A program made the translations under genes and the position numbers. Positions 38,054-47,195 of a stretch of DNA of 64,000 bases are shown one piece after another. The stretch is from Microbulbifer agarilyticus (lineage in GTDB: Bacteria > Pseudomonadota > Gammaproteobacteria > Pseudomonadales > Cellvibrionaceae). The DNA lies in the NCBI RefSeq assembly GCF_019800665.1, contig NZ_JAHVKO010000001.1, positions 186,001-250,000 on the forward strand, written 5' to 3'. Each line of letters starts with the position of its first letter. Within the stretch, counting starts at the first letter, position 1. The notes beneath the pieces were generated by a model. It did not search any database, had not been told where the DNA came from, and was given only the letters and a program-made list of their open reading frames with translations.

Positions 38054-38758
38054 ATGTTCCAGATCGTGGACTCAGGTGATACAGCGATCACGGTATATCT
38101 TGCGGACAGGCCGAGCCAGCATTCGCTTTCTCGTGTGCTCACCTTTGTCGACCGCCTTAAGCAGGTTGTCGGAGACACCTTGCAAGATATCGTTCCTTCT
38201 TATTGCGGTGTCACACTGTACTTTGACGTTTTGCGTTGTGATTATTTTCTGCTGCGCAAAAAGATTCGTGATATCGGACAAGCGCTAAATGCAGAGCAAT
38301 CATTGTTCTCAGCGGATGAGGATACCCAGATCATCTCGCTGCCAGTGTATTACGGTGAAGAGTCAGCGCCTGACCTGGCAAGGGTGGCTCAGGCCTGTAA
38401 TTTGACTCAAGCCGAAGTTATCCAGCTACATTCCTCCCAGACCTATTGTGTTTTTGCGCTTGGCTTCCGCCCCGGTTTTGCTTTCATGGGCGACGTACCC
38501 GAGGTATTGCGGGTTCCGCGTTTAGATTCCCCGCGTAAGCGCGTCCCTGCCGGCTCAGTGGCCATTGCCGGTAACCAGGCAGCGGTGTATCCGTCAGCGA
38601 GCCCAGGAGGCTGGAATCTTATTGGCCGTTGTCCAACGCCGTTGTTTTCCTGCAGGGATGGACAGCCAGAAGTATTGCTTTCGGTAGGTGCGCAGGTGCG
38701 CTTTGAGGCGATTTCCCGAAGTGAATATATTCAGTTAGGCGGGCGCTTTGATGAATAG
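38054..38758 (+). CDS. pxpB: 5-oxoprolinase subunit B (KipI-like)
   Basis: 234 residues of the KipI/AHS1 family, with LPVYYGEESAPDLARVA near 105, the FALGFRPGFAFMGDV signature and RVPAGSVAIAGNQAAVYP. PxpB works with PxpC (and normally PxpA) in ATP-dependent opening of 5-oxoproline to glutamate. ATG 38054 is used; the GTG directly before it would only add one residue. It overlaps pxpC by 8 bases. The usual LamB/YcsF-type PxpA is not encoded here. Confidence 0.88.
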   Translation: MFQIVDSGDTAITVYLADRPSQHSLSRVLTFVDRLKQVVGDTLQDIVPSYCGVTLYFDVLRCDYFLLRKKIRDIGQALNAEQSLFSADEDTQIISLPVYYGEESAPDLARVAQACNLTQAEVIQLHSSQTYCVFALGFRPGFAFMGDVPEVLRVPRLDSPRKRVPAGSVAIAGNQAAVYPSASPGGWNLIGRCPTPLFSCRDGQPEVLLSVGAQVRFEAISRSEYIQLGGRFDE

Positions 38759-39749
38759 CGTGGATTTATTTTCGTCTGGTCCTGCGGTGAATAGCTATCA
38801 CGCAACCATTCTTAATCCGGGTGCTCTCGCGCTTATTCAGGATCGTGGTCGCATGGGTAGTCAACATCTGGGTATTTGCACCAGTGGGGTGGCTGATAGT
38901 CATGCCGCCGGTTGGGCCAATCGACTTTTGGGAAATCCCAGTGACGCGGCAGTGATTGAGCTGTGCCTGGGCAATTTTCGTATGCAATTCGAATCCGAAG
39001 GCAGATTTGCGATTACCGGTGCTGAATTAGGTTGGCGGCTGAACGGTAAGCCATTAGAGAACTGGCGTTCCTATCATGCGGATGCCGGCGCGACTTTGGA
39101 GGCAGGGATCGCTAGCGATGGGTTGCGAGGATACCTGGCGTTTTCTGGTGGCATCGAGGCGCCGCTTGTCTGTGGAAGCCGTTCGACGAGTCAGGGCGAT
39201 GGCCTCGGTGGTTTGGATGGGAGTGGCAAGCCTCTTGCAAAGGGGGACGGTCTGACTTTTGAGTGCCCCGCAGTTTCAGAACCCTACCAAACTGCTGTCC
39301 GCTTTGTTCCCAATCAGTTTCGACGTACCTATGGCACGGCGGTAACACTGCGCATCGTTCCTTCCAATCAGTTTGATACCTTTTCTAAGGAGTGCGTGTA
39401 CCGATTTTTTAGTGGTTGCTACACGGTTGCCTCCGATTCCGATCGAATGGGAGTACGTCTTACTGGCGATGCGTTACCTGAACCGCCCGGAAATTTAGTT
39501 TCTGAAGCGGTGAGTCCTGGCGCTATCCAGGTCCCCGCCAACGGCCAGCCGATAGTGCTGATGCACGATTGCCAGACCATTGGTGGTTATCCAAAGCTGG
39601 GGCATGTTTACCGCGTAGACTTGGATCGCCTGGCTCAGGCCAGGCCAGGTACTGAGGTGCGGTTTGTCTTAGGCAATAGGGCGGAATCACAGCACGAGTG
39701 GTTACTGCAATCTCAATTTTTTTCCAGCGCAACTCAAACTCAAGGTTAG
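38751..39749 (+). CDS. pxpC: 5-oxoprolinase subunit C (KipA-like)
   Basis: 332 residues of the KipA/AHS2 family: GALALIQDRGRMGSQHLGI opening, AVIELCLGNF, GYLAFSGGIE near 125, and HDCQTIGGYPKLGHV near 265. It is the partner of PxpB. GGCGGG lies upstream of ATG 38751 within the end of pxpB. Six bases separate its stop from the start of the DUF4392 gene, so the order YcsI-PxpB-PxpC-DUF4392 is strictly co-transcribed. Confidence 0.9.
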   Translation: MNSVDLFSSGPAVNSYHATILNPGALALIQDRGRMGSQHLGICTSGVADSHAAGWANRLLGNPSDAAVIELCLGNFRMQFESEGRFAITGAELGWRLNGKPLENWRSYHADAGATLEAGIASDGLRGYLAFSGGIEAPLVCGSRSTSQGDGLGGLDGSGKPLAKGDGLTFECPAVSEPYQTAVRFVPNQFRRTYGTAVTLRIVPSNQFDTFSKECVYRFFSGCYTVASDSDRMGVRLTGDALPEPPGNLVSEAVSPGAIQVPANGQPIVLMHDCQTIGGYPKLGHVYRVDLDRLAQARPGTEVRFVLGNRAESQHEWLLQSQFFSSATQTQG

Positions 39750-39755
39750 GTGCAA

Positions 39756-40712
39756 ATGGACAATCTGGCATTTGAAAAAGGACTTCGTCCCAGTACCGCG
39801 CAATTGGCTATGCAATTGGAAGCCTTGATGGTCGCGGGTAACCTGCGAGGTATGGGAACAGTACGCGACAGTGGTTACCGAGGCTTCTTACGCGATTCAG
39901 TACAGGCGTTTTTACGTAATGCGGAACGGGTTGCAATTGTGAGCGGTTTTCCCGTGGGCGACCACTTTGAAACCGATGGTCCAGCAGGGGCGGTCGCTCT
40001 CGCCAATGGTCTTGAGCAAATGGGGGCGGAGGTCGCCTTGTTGGGCACGGCGCCCTACGCGGAGGCTCTAAGTAAAGCGCTGCCTGCTGCAATTACTAAT
40101 GGTGATCAACTCGCAGCACGTATTGTCCCTATTCAAAAAACTCAGTGCGAAGCACAACTCAAGGAGTTTGTAGGCAACTTCAAGCCTACACTGGTTATAT
40201 TTATTGAGGTGCCTGGTGCGGGATCCGATGGCACCCACCGAAATATGCGCTTTGAGGACATCAGTGAGCAAACCCTATCGTGGGAAACATTGCTGCCACT
40301 GGTTGCCTGCCCAACCATTGCCATAGCGGATGGCGGTAATGAGCTTGGTATGGGGCTTGTCGGTTCGCATCTGGAGCAGCTACCCATCGCGTGCGCGTCA
40401 GCAAGTACCGATCATCTGGTGCTGGCCGATGTTTCTAACTGGGGTGCTTACGCACTACTGGCCCTTGCGTCTGCATGTGTTGGACGGTCGTTGTTGGAAG
40501 GGTTTGAACTGGAGACATGTTTGAATTCCCTGGTAGAGGCAGGTTTTGTGGACGGGGTGACCCAATGTAGTGTCGCTACCGAAGATGGACTGCCGCTGGC
40601 TCGCAGTGAGTCATTTATCCAGGGCGTACAAGCACTCGCAGCGCCTGTCATCGCCGAGCGGTATGTGAGTGAGCTTATGGGTACAGATAATCTGGCCTCT
40701 GGATATGTATGA
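39756..40712 (+). CDS. DUF4392 family protein (D-glutamate cyclase C-terminal-half-like)
   Basis: 318 residues. It matches the DUF4392 family, the C-terminal half of animal D-glutamate cyclase: GFPVGDHFETDGPAGAVAL near 65, IFIEVPGAGSDGTHRNMR near 150, and the characteristic IADGGNELGMG near 200. In this bacterium the two halves are separate genes on either side of pxpB-pxpC. ATG 39756 has AGG five bases upstream; its stop overlaps the alr start by ATGA. Together with the DUF1445 protein it probably makes 5-oxoproline from D-glutamate or regulates that step. The individual role of this half is not known to me. Confidence 0.8.
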   Translation: MDNLAFEKGLRPSTAQLAMQLEALMVAGNLRGMGTVRDSGYRGFLRDSVQAFLRNAERVAIVSGFPVGDHFETDGPAGAVALANGLEQMGAEVALLGTAPYAEALSKALPAAITNGDQLAARIVPIQKTQCEAQLKEFVGNFKPTLVIFIEVPGAGSDGTHRNMRFEDISEQTLSWETLLPLVACPTIAIADGGNELGMGLVGSHLEQLPIACASASTDHLVLADVSNWGAYALLALASACVGRSLLEGFELETCLNSLVEAGFVDGVTQCSVATEDGLPLARSESFIQGVQALAAPVIAERYVSELMGTDNLASGYV

Positions 40713-41842
40713 CGCGTCCACTGCAAGCCATCATCAATCTGGATGCCATTCTCAGCAATTATCGGTACGCAAAAACGCTAGCCGGAGGCGCAGTCGTTGC
40801 GGTCATCAAGGCCAATGGCTATGGTCATGGCCTGACCAACGTTGGTAAATTCCTCACGCCGCATGTTGATGCGCTGGCCGTCGCAACCCTAGAAGAGGCG
40901 GTTGAACTCCGGGCTGCGAATGTCACGACTAGACTCCTCGTTCTGGAAGGCGTGTTTGATGCCGAAGCGCTCGACACAGCCATTCAGCTAAATCTTGATC
41001 TGGTTGTACACAGTGATTATCAAGTCGCGCTACTGGAGCAGTACCAGCAGGGTACTATTAATACCGCACTAAATATCTGGCTGAAGATTGATACCGGTAT
41101 GGGGCGCTTGGGCTTTTGCCCGCGTAGGGCAGCTGAACAGTACAAAAAACTGTATGCATTGAGTGTGGTTAAGTCCGTGACACTGACTAGCCACTTTGCC
41201 TGTGCGGACGAACCGGCACGCCAAGAAAATGTGTTTCAGTTGAGCGCCTTTGACGCCGCGGCTCGCAGTGTGCAGCAGGCACACAATGACCTCTGCGATT
41301 CTCAATCTGAGACGACATTGGTACCTCAAAGTATTGCGAACTCGGCCGCTATTATCGCGTTGCCAGCGGCACGTCGGCAGTGGAGTAGGGCTGGCATCAT
41401 GCTGTATGGCAGTGATCCCGTGGTGCGAAGCGCTGATAGTTCAGTCGATAAGCATTCTTTGGCATGCACTATGACATTGCAATCGGGCTTGATTGCCGTT
41501 CGTTCTGCGGCCAAGGGTGAGTCGATTGGCTACGGTGCGGATTTTCGATTTGCGCAAGACGGCCGTTATGGGATCGTCGCATGCGGATACGGCGATGGTT
41601 ACCCTCGTCACGCGGGTACGGGCACGCCAGTGATGGTCGGTGGTGTGCGCACATGCCTGATCGGACGGGTTTCCATGGATATGCTGGCGGTTGATCTTTC
41701 CTGCGTTCCGGAAGCGGCTGTGGGTACTGACGTAGAGCTTTGGGGCCCCGGGATACCAGTATCTGAAGTGGCAGATTGCGCAGGCACGATTCCCTACGAA
41801 CTGTTTACCGGCCTAACCCAGCGTGTTCCTCGTGTGTATTGA
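40709..41842 (+). CDS. alr: Alanine racemase
   Basis: 377 residues, fold-type III PLP enzyme that interconverts D- and L-alanine in the cytoplasm. PLP Lys34 in VIKANGYGHG and the second catalytic base Tyr275 in IGYGADFR are both present, with GRVSMDM and the C-terminal PYELFTGLTQRVPRVY. It is translationally coupled to the DUF4392 gene. In this operon it is better explained as catabolic (DadX-like, using D-Ala from peptidoglycan) than as the housekeeping enzyme. A bidirectional terminator follows. Confidence 0.93.
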   Translation: MTRPLQAIINLDAILSNYRYAKTLAGGAVVAVIKANGYGHGLTNVGKFLTPHVDALAVATLEEAVELRAANVTTRLLVLEGVFDAEALDTAIQLNLDLVVHSDYQVALLEQYQQGTINTALNIWLKIDTGMGRLGFCPRRAAEQYKKLYALSVVKSVTLTSHFACADEPARQENVFQLSAFDAAARSVQQAHNDLCDSQSETTLVPQSIANSAAIIALPAARRQWSRAGIMLYGSDPVVRSADSSVDKHSLACTMTLQSGLIAVRSAAKGESIGYGADFRFAQDGRYGIVACGYGDGYPRHAGTGTPVMVGGVRTCLIGRVSMDMLAVDLSCVPEAAVGTDVELWGPGIPVSEVADCAGTIPYELFTGLTQRVPRVY

Positions 41843-41870
41843 ACTGTAACCCCATAAACCGGGAAGACAC

Positions 41871-41910
41871 AAAAAAAGCCAGCGGCAATTAAATGCGGCT
41901 GGCTTTTTTT
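41871..41910. terminator. Bidirectional terminator between convergent operons
   Basis: AAAAAAAGCCAGC (41871-41883) and GCTGGCTTTTTTT (41898-41910) form a 13-bp stem whose A/T ends give T-runs on both strands. It serves alr on plus and the amidase gene on minus. Confidence 0.93.
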
Positions 41911-41926
41911 GTTTTGCACCATGCGC

Positions 41927-42910
41927 TTAGTTTGCGGTAGCTGCGATTGCCCCCGTAGGTATCTCGGGGTAGTTACTCAGCTTACTCGGAAAATACTTCT
42001 CTAAAAGCGCGAGCATAATGGCCCGAGTCTGGTTGTCTGCTTCGCCGTCGACCTTCCATGGGCGGAAGTGATACTGGAAAGCGCGTGTAAACAAGGAAAT
42101 TTCTTCTTCGCTCGCCTTTTCCGGATCAATTCCATATCCGTAATCATTCATCCACTGTACAAAGCGCCGGCGTACGCTCTCTCTGTCACTGGTGGTATTG
42201 CCGTTCAGGTACTCAAGATGGCGGTTCACAGTCTCGTCGTCGTACCAGGCACCTACACCAGCTTCCGCCAGTTTTTGCCAGGGAAATTTGGGGCCTGGGT
42301 CAATTTTGTAATGGGGAATGATGTCACCATGGCCGACCACACGGGTAGGGGTGATAGCGGGGTAGCGCGCCAGGATATCTTTGGATAGCGCGATGACAAG
42401 ATCAATTTGTTCAGGGTCGAAATCGGGAAAAAAGCATACCTGCTCGGCTTCAATACCGGGCGTTGATTCGCTGGGTGGGCGGCAGTAGCTCTTGTTCACA
42501 ATTTCGATGCCGATGGAGTGGTCGTTTAGTTGTGAGCGGTCCTCCCACCAGCTTGGGCCTGCATGCCAGGCGCGTCTGTGCTCATCCACCAGCTGATAAA
42601 CGCGAAGGTCATTGTGGGGGTAGCTGGGATCATCACTTTCCGGAATAAGGTAGTGGGAGCTAACCGGAGATGAACTTGGTTGGGTTAGCACACGCAGGGA
42701 AGTGTCAAAATCAATAGCGGTAAAGTGCATCACCAGAAAGCGAACCCGCTCACTGGCATTTTGTGATTCAACAATTTCGATCTTGTAGGCATCACTCTCA
42801 TGATTTAGGCCTGCACCGGTGGTGCCGCAACCACCGCTGAGAGTGGCTGCGGCTAAAGCTACAGCCATAGCCAGCCGCTTGAAAATAGACAGGTTTACTG
42901 AGGTTGGCAT
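41927..42910 (-). CDS. N-acetylmuramoyl-L-alanine amidase, AmiD-type lipoprotein
   Basis: 327 residues. The signal sequence ends in the lipobox LSGGC (Cys28). The amidase_2 domain has zinc ligands His62 (VMHFTA), His194 and Asp204 (VVGHGDIIPHYKIDPG). A C-terminal peptidoglycan-binding-like helical region of about 80 residues follows, as in AmiD. It cuts the bond between MurNAc and L-Ala on the outer-membrane or periplasmic side. AGGAG precedes ATG 42910. Its start lies inside the end of the upstream NlpC/P60 gene (16-base overlap). Last gene of a four-gene leftward operon. Confidence 0.92.
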   Translation of the reverse strand: MPTSVNLSIFKRLAMAVALAAATLSGGCGTTGAGLNHESDAYKIEIVESQNASERVRFLVMHFTAIDFDTSLRVLTQPSSSPVSSHYLIPESDDPSYPHNDLRVYQLVDEHRRAWHAGPSWWEDRSQLNDHSIGIEIVNKSYCRPPSESTPGIEAEQVCFFPDFDPEQIDLVIALSKDILARYPAITPTRVVGHGDIIPHYKIDPGPKFPWQKLAEAGVGAWYDDETVNRHLEYLNGNTTSDRESVRRRFVQWMNDYGYGIDPEKASEEEISLFTRAFQYHFRPWKVDGEADNQTRAIMLALLEKYFPSKLSNYPEIPTGAIAATAN

Positions 42911-43449
42911 AGGAACTCCTTCAGGCGAATACCAGAGTCAAAATCGCCTTGCGGAATCGCTTGGACTTTGACAAAACCATCATTGGAGGTCATACGATGG
43001 ATATATTTTCCATCCCCCAGTGCGATACCAACGTGAGTCAGTACGCCTTCTGCCCAGTTGCCATAGGTATTTTTTAGGAATACCAGATCGCCAGGTTTTA
43101 GTGCTTCTATAGACTCGATTTTTTGTCCAAACTCATCGGCGGCGAGCGAGTCTACATGTTCTGGCAGCAACTTATCGTTAGGTCCCAGCAGGTGCGCGTC
43201 CCAGGGGTTCTGCGTTTCAAGTGTTTTAAAATGCTGGCCGCACGCGGCCACAAGAACTTCCCGGGTCCAGTTCATACACTGCTCGGCCTTGCCAACGCGA
43301 TACTCCTTGTTCTCCCACGGAAGTGCTTCCTTGATGAGCTTGGAGGCCATGGGCTCGATACTTTGCGTACTGGTGTTTACGTTTGATTCACCGCAGGCGG
43401 TAAGCGGCAACATTGCAGCCAGGGAGAGTGAGACAATGAGTTTCTTCAT
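42895..43449 (-). CDS. Small NlpC/P60-like lipoprotein
   Basis: 184 residues with lipobox PLTAC (Cys19). The NlpC/P60-like core has candidate nucleophile Cys58 (EQCMNW), the typical LKPGDLVFLKN strand, and His139 (VLTHVGIALGDG) with His151 (KYIHR). Such enzymes cut D-Glu-to-diaminopimelate or related bonds in peptidoglycan peptides. The start ATG 43449 overlaps the stop of the M1 peptidase gene (ATGA), which fixes it; a longer frame to 43470 has no support. The Cys spacing is a little unusual, so peptidase activity is likely but not certain. Confidence 0.78.
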   Translation of the reverse strand: MKKLIVSLSLAAMLPLTACGESNVNTSTQSIEPMASKLIKEALPWENKEYRVGKAEQCMNWTREVLVAACGQHFKTLETQNPWDAHLLGPNDKLLPEHVDSLAADEFGQKIESIEALKPGDLVFLKNTYGNWAEGVLTHVGIALGDGKYIHRMTSNDGFVKVQAIPQGDFDSGIRLKEFLCQPQ

Positions 43450-45677
43450 GGATTTTCTACTTCCACACAATTATTTTTTCGATTGGTATCCGGGGTAAGC
43501 CATAAGGGGTCGACACAGATTGAGACCAGCGGGCTTCCCACCGGTAGCTCCAACTGCACGGCACCATTCTTCGCATTCATCCAGGCGTATGCTGGTATCG
43601 TCAAACTCTGGGAAGACGCGTTGTGAAAATCGAGTCGCAACGGAATCGGCAACAAGCCATTCCCATGGTTTTCAATAGTGAGCGTATACCACTGCGTATT
43701 CTGTTTCGGATGATCCGATCCCAAAGTGCCTGTGGTTGTATCGAGTAAATCTTGGGGTAATACCGTTGTATAGGTGTCGATCAGTGTGGAATCCTGATCA
43801 ACTACAAAATCACGTATGTTGCCGACGGTATAGGCCATGGCTGGTGGTGAGCGCATGTCCTTGGGCGAGACGACGAGCGGGCGGTCCTCTAATGCGATCG
43901 CACTAATTGCCAGGTCAATGTGTTGGTTTTCATAGAACCAGCTACGCCAGAACCAGCTCAAATCGTTGCCCGAAGCAGATTCAATAGCCCGGAAAAAATC
44001 GCCAGGCATCGGACGCTTACCCTCCCAAGCTTTTGCGAAAGCAGAAAGCGCCGGGTCGAACACTTCTGGGCCCAAAACGAGATGTCGCAATGTGTTGAGC
44101 ATACTCGCAGTTTTGTTGTAAGCATTGTCAATTTTGCGGTGTAAGCTATCTGCACTGCTCATAATTGGCTGGTGCAGAGGGTGGTCAGTGTATCTGGCGA
44201 TTGTACGTGGCTCACCGTAGATCACATCGAAGCTGGCTTCCCAGCTGTGTTCTGCGCGGTATTCAATAAAGCTCACTAAGCCTTCATCCAACCAGGCCCA
44301 TTCGCGCTCGTCTGTATTGATTTTCATCGGCAAGTAATTGTGACCAACTTCGTGAATCACACTGCCGATGAAATCGTACTTGGTAAGGCGGTCCCATGCA
44401 GGAAGCTCTTCGGTCGCCACTTCGCGCTCTGGGCGAGTAGCGACGGTAGCCAGCCCGGGGTACTCCATACCAATGCCTGCGGCGTTTACGACGCTAATAC
44501 TCTGCATGTTGAGCGGCATAAGAGCGTCGTCATAGACACTCAAGGTGTGGTCAATTGCAGCAAGGCCAAATCGCTCCCAGAGCGAAGCGGCTTCTTGCGG
44601 GTAGAACTGCTGCAATTTTCTACCTTGCGCATCCTCTTTGGCCTGCCAGAGGAAGGCTGGCGAGGCGGCAAATGCGAAATCTCGCATTGCTTCACCGCTG
44701 AACGTCCAGCGCAAACGTTTGTCGCTAGAGCCTTTTCTACGTTGGATGGCGTCTTCATGCCCAATAACCGCGACTGCTTCCTGAGACGTGTTTTTCCAGG
44801 CGCTGAATTGGTTTTTGTTCAATACATGCTGAGGGTTTTGCAGACCACCGCTGGCGGCCACCGTATAGTTTTCCGGAACGGATATGGTGACGGAATAATC
44901 GCCAAATTCGGTAGAAAATTCGCCTTGCTGCAGGAAGGGCTTCAATTGCCATCCCGCATAGTCGGTATAGGCTACAGCGCGGGGAAACCAGTGTGCGGCC
45001 ACATAGATTCGCGTATTGTCCGTGAGGGTTTCATATCCGCTGCGCACGCCGGTAGCGACCTTATCCGTGAGCGGAAGTGTCCAGGATATCTGCAGCTTTT
45101 GATTGTCTCCGGAGCGCAACGGTTTGGGCAGGGTAATTTGCAGGTTGGTGCCTCTCTCGCGCCAACTGAGTTCATTGCCCCGATTGTCTCTGATATCAGT
45201 AATGTTAAAGCCACTGGCAGCCTTACGCGCTTCGTTGCGAGAGCGGCTATTTGATTTTCCGGAGGTCAGGAGCTGGAAAGACGCATCTGACTCGGGGCGA
45301 AATGCATTGTGATCCAATGCAAAGTAAAGGCGCGATAAGGTGTCCGGGGAGTTGTTCTGGTAGTCAATGGTCGCAGTAGCAGTAATTTCATGGTCAACCG
45401 GATTAAGTATCGCGTTGATTTTGTAATCAACGGCTTGTTGCCAGTAGTTAGCTGCTGGCAAACCGTTGGCACTGCGGTATACACCCAGGTTTAAATCGGT
45501 TTGGGTTAATTTGAGGAAAGGATCTGCAGACGACTCTCCAGAGGCGGCTGCATTAGCCCCACTGATATTTACCAACAGGGAACAGCCTAGCCCCCAGACA
45601 GCCAGGTTTCGCCATGAGTAGCGCTTTGCGCCTATTGCAGAGCCTGCAATTTGATCCTTTGCGCTCATGATATTCAT
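43446..45677 (-). CDS. M1 family metallopeptidase (aminopeptidase)
   Basis: 743 residues. Zinc site HEVGH (His442, Glu443, His446) with the third ligand Glu465 in WLDEGL exactly 18 residues on, and a GMEYPG segment in place of the usual exopeptidase GxMEN motif. An N-terminal hydrophobic segment with a signal-peptide-like AWGLGCSLLVNISGANA suggests export. It would trim peptides released from the wall or other proteins. Start ATG 45677 overlaps the MFS stop by ATGA; ATG 45668 is an alternative. Second gene of the leftward operon. Confidence 0.9.
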   Translation of the reverse strand: MNIMSAKDQIAGSAIGAKRYSWRNLAVWGLGCSLLVNISGANAAASGESSADPFLKLTQTDLNLGVYRSANGLPAANYWQQAVDYKINAILNPVDHEITATATIDYQNNSPDTLSRLYFALDHNAFRPESDASFQLLTSGKSNSRSRNEARKAASGFNITDIRDNRGNELSWRERGTNLQITLPKPLRSGDNQKLQISWTLPLTDKVATGVRSGYETLTDNTRIYVAAHWFPRAVAYTDYAGWQLKPFLQQGEFSTEFGDYSVTISVPENYTVAASGGLQNPQHVLNKNQFSAWKNTSQEAVAVIGHEDAIQRRKGSSDKRLRWTFSGEAMRDFAFAASPAFLWQAKEDAQGRKLQQFYPQEAASLWERFGLAAIDHTLSVYDDALMPLNMQSISVVNAAGIGMEYPGLATVATRPEREVATEELPAWDRLTKYDFIGSVIHEVGHNYLPMKINTDEREWAWLDEGLVSFIEYRAEHSWEASFDVIYGEPRTIARYTDHPLHQPIMSSADSLHRKIDNAYNKTASMLNTLRHLVLGPEVFDPALSAFAKAWEGKRPMPGDFFRAIESASGNDLSWFWRSWFYENQHIDLAISAIALEDRPLVVSPKDMRSPPAMAYTVGNIRDFVVDQDSTLIDTYTTVLPQDLLDTTTGTLGSDHPKQNTQWYTLTIENHGNGLLPIPLRLDFHNASSQSLTIPAYAWMNAKNGAVQLELPVGSPLVSICVDPLWLTPDTNRKNNCVEVENP

Positions 45678-46858
45678 GCGGATTGTGCTACCAGCGGGGT
45701 AGATTCAGCTTGTCGCCGTTCGGTGAAAAGCGCCATCACGAGTGTTGCCGCCATACAGGCCATACCAAGCCAGAGTACCGCAGTAAAATCGCTGGCACTG
45801 ATCAGTGCCGCGGCCAAGGGCGGGCCGGCGATTTCGCCGACTTTGAAAGCACTGGCGCAAAGGACGATAAAGCGCCCCGTGCCATCGACTCGGTTGAACT
45901 GGTCCATCAGCAGTGGCAGTGAGAAACTCCAGAAGAACTGGAAAACAATGGAAGTACTTGCGTACAGGGCATAGGCGCCACCGGAGTATTCTCCCGTGAG
46001 GACCGCCATGGTGAGAATCTGAATGGTGAATGCAATCAGCAGGGTAAGTGCGCGACCCACAAGCTTGCTAAGCCAGGGTGTCGCCAGGGACCCTAATCCG
46101 CTAATGGCAAATCCGATACCCAGCAAGTCGCCAACATCCGCGCTGCTCAAACCTAGATTAATGCCGATGCGCTCGAGGTACGCCCAAACTGAGGATACGC
46201 CGCAGTAGTAAACCACTGTGGTAGCAAACACCAGCAGTGCTTTGCCAGAGAGCAGGGTAGTGAAAACATTGCCACTCTCATGGGATGGGGACTTCTGGGA
46301 TTTGGGGAAGCTGAGGAAGCATAGGAGTAGGGTGGCCAGTAGCCAGCCGTTTAGGTAATGAAAAAATGGGTTAATTTCGGCTTCGCCCATCAATCTGGGC
46401 AGCACAAAAAAGCCAATGGTGCCGAACACGACCTGTGCGGTAACCATTAAACCAAAGGCCATTTGAGGGTTTTTGCGATCACCAAGACCAGCCAGAGCAA
46501 TTGCGTAGGCAGAACCGCAGCCGATACCCGCGATGATACGGATCATCATTAGCGTGGTGAAGTTATCCACGGAAAGACTCGCCAGGTTACCGGCAACGAA
46601 CAGCCCTAGCCCGGCGAGTACCACCGGCCGCCAGGACAACTTGCGTACCCAGAATATCGCTGACGTAGAACTCAGGAAAATCCCAATTACGTCCGCTGAG
46701 GCTAACCAGCCAATCTCCTGGCCGGAAAAGTGTCCCCGATCAGTGAGTGCACCGACCCATAATGGTAATAAGGTCAGGATGGAGGCCCCCATCATTGCAA
46801 CAAATAGCAGGCTCACAAGATTTTGCAGGGAGTGTGGCTGATCGTATTTTGCGTTCAT
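45674..46858 (-). CDS. MFS transporter
   Basis: 394 residues, about 12 membrane helices, major facilitator superfamily (LPLWVGALTDRGHFSGQEIGWL near helix 1-2, RIIAGIGCGSAYAIALAGLGDR near helix 4). It is first in an operon with an M1 peptidase, an NlpC/P60 protein and an AmiD amidase, so its cargo is probably a muropeptide, wall peptide or amino acid. It is shorter than AmpG and I see no specific AmpG motif. A 13-bp palindrome lies 190 bases upstream. Confidence 0.88.
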   Translation of the reverse strand: MNAKYDQPHSLQNLVSLLFVAMMGASILTLLPLWVGALTDRGHFSGQEIGWLASADVIGIFLSSTSAIFWVRKLSWRPVVLAGLGLFVAGNLASLSVDNFTTLMMIRIIAGIGCGSAYAIALAGLGDRKNPQMAFGLMVTAQVVFGTIGFFVLPRLMGEAEINPFFHYLNGWLLATLLLCFLSFPKSQKSPSHESGNVFTTLLSGKALLVFATTVVYYCGVSSVWAYLERIGINLGLSSADVGDLLGIGFAISGLGSLATPWLSKLVGRALTLLIAFTIQILTMAVLTGEYSGGAYALYASTSIVFQFFWSFSLPLLMDQFNRVDGTGRFIVLCASAFKVGEIAGPPLAAALISASDFTAVLWLGMACMAATLVMALFTERRQAESTPLVAQSA

Positions 46859-47046
46859 GTTTTGTTACTTATTCTGCTTTTTGTGCTGATCAAATTATGC
46901 CCTGTTACGTACAGGTAATGGCACTTTGATTTTATGTCAGCGGTTTTTCCCGGCGAATGACTGTCAATCGGTCCGGGCGATAGACGGCGAGCCATTATGT
47001 AGTCATCTGTTCTCTAAACAGTGCTCCCGCTTTCGGCTATCTAAAG

Positions 47047-47059
47047 GAATATTTTATTC
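47047..47059. promoter_or_regulatory. GAATATTTTATTC box (candidate RpiR operator, site B)
   Basis: 12 of 13 bases match GAATAATTTATTC; it lies in the flank upstream of the MFS operon. It is also the core of a wider 6-3-6 repeat, GGAATA-TTT-TATTCC, at 47046-47060. The rest of 46859-47195 shows no gene. Confidence 0.45.
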
Positions 47060-47195
47060 CATCTGGCGCGTAATTTATCTTGAGTGGCGATTTTCGTCGT
47101 GTTCCTTACCTCGTTCTGTCGATTCTACAAATAAATAATTCCTCATTTGTAGTCATTTTGGAATTTTTTAGGTGCTCTAGGCCTAGTTTATTAAA

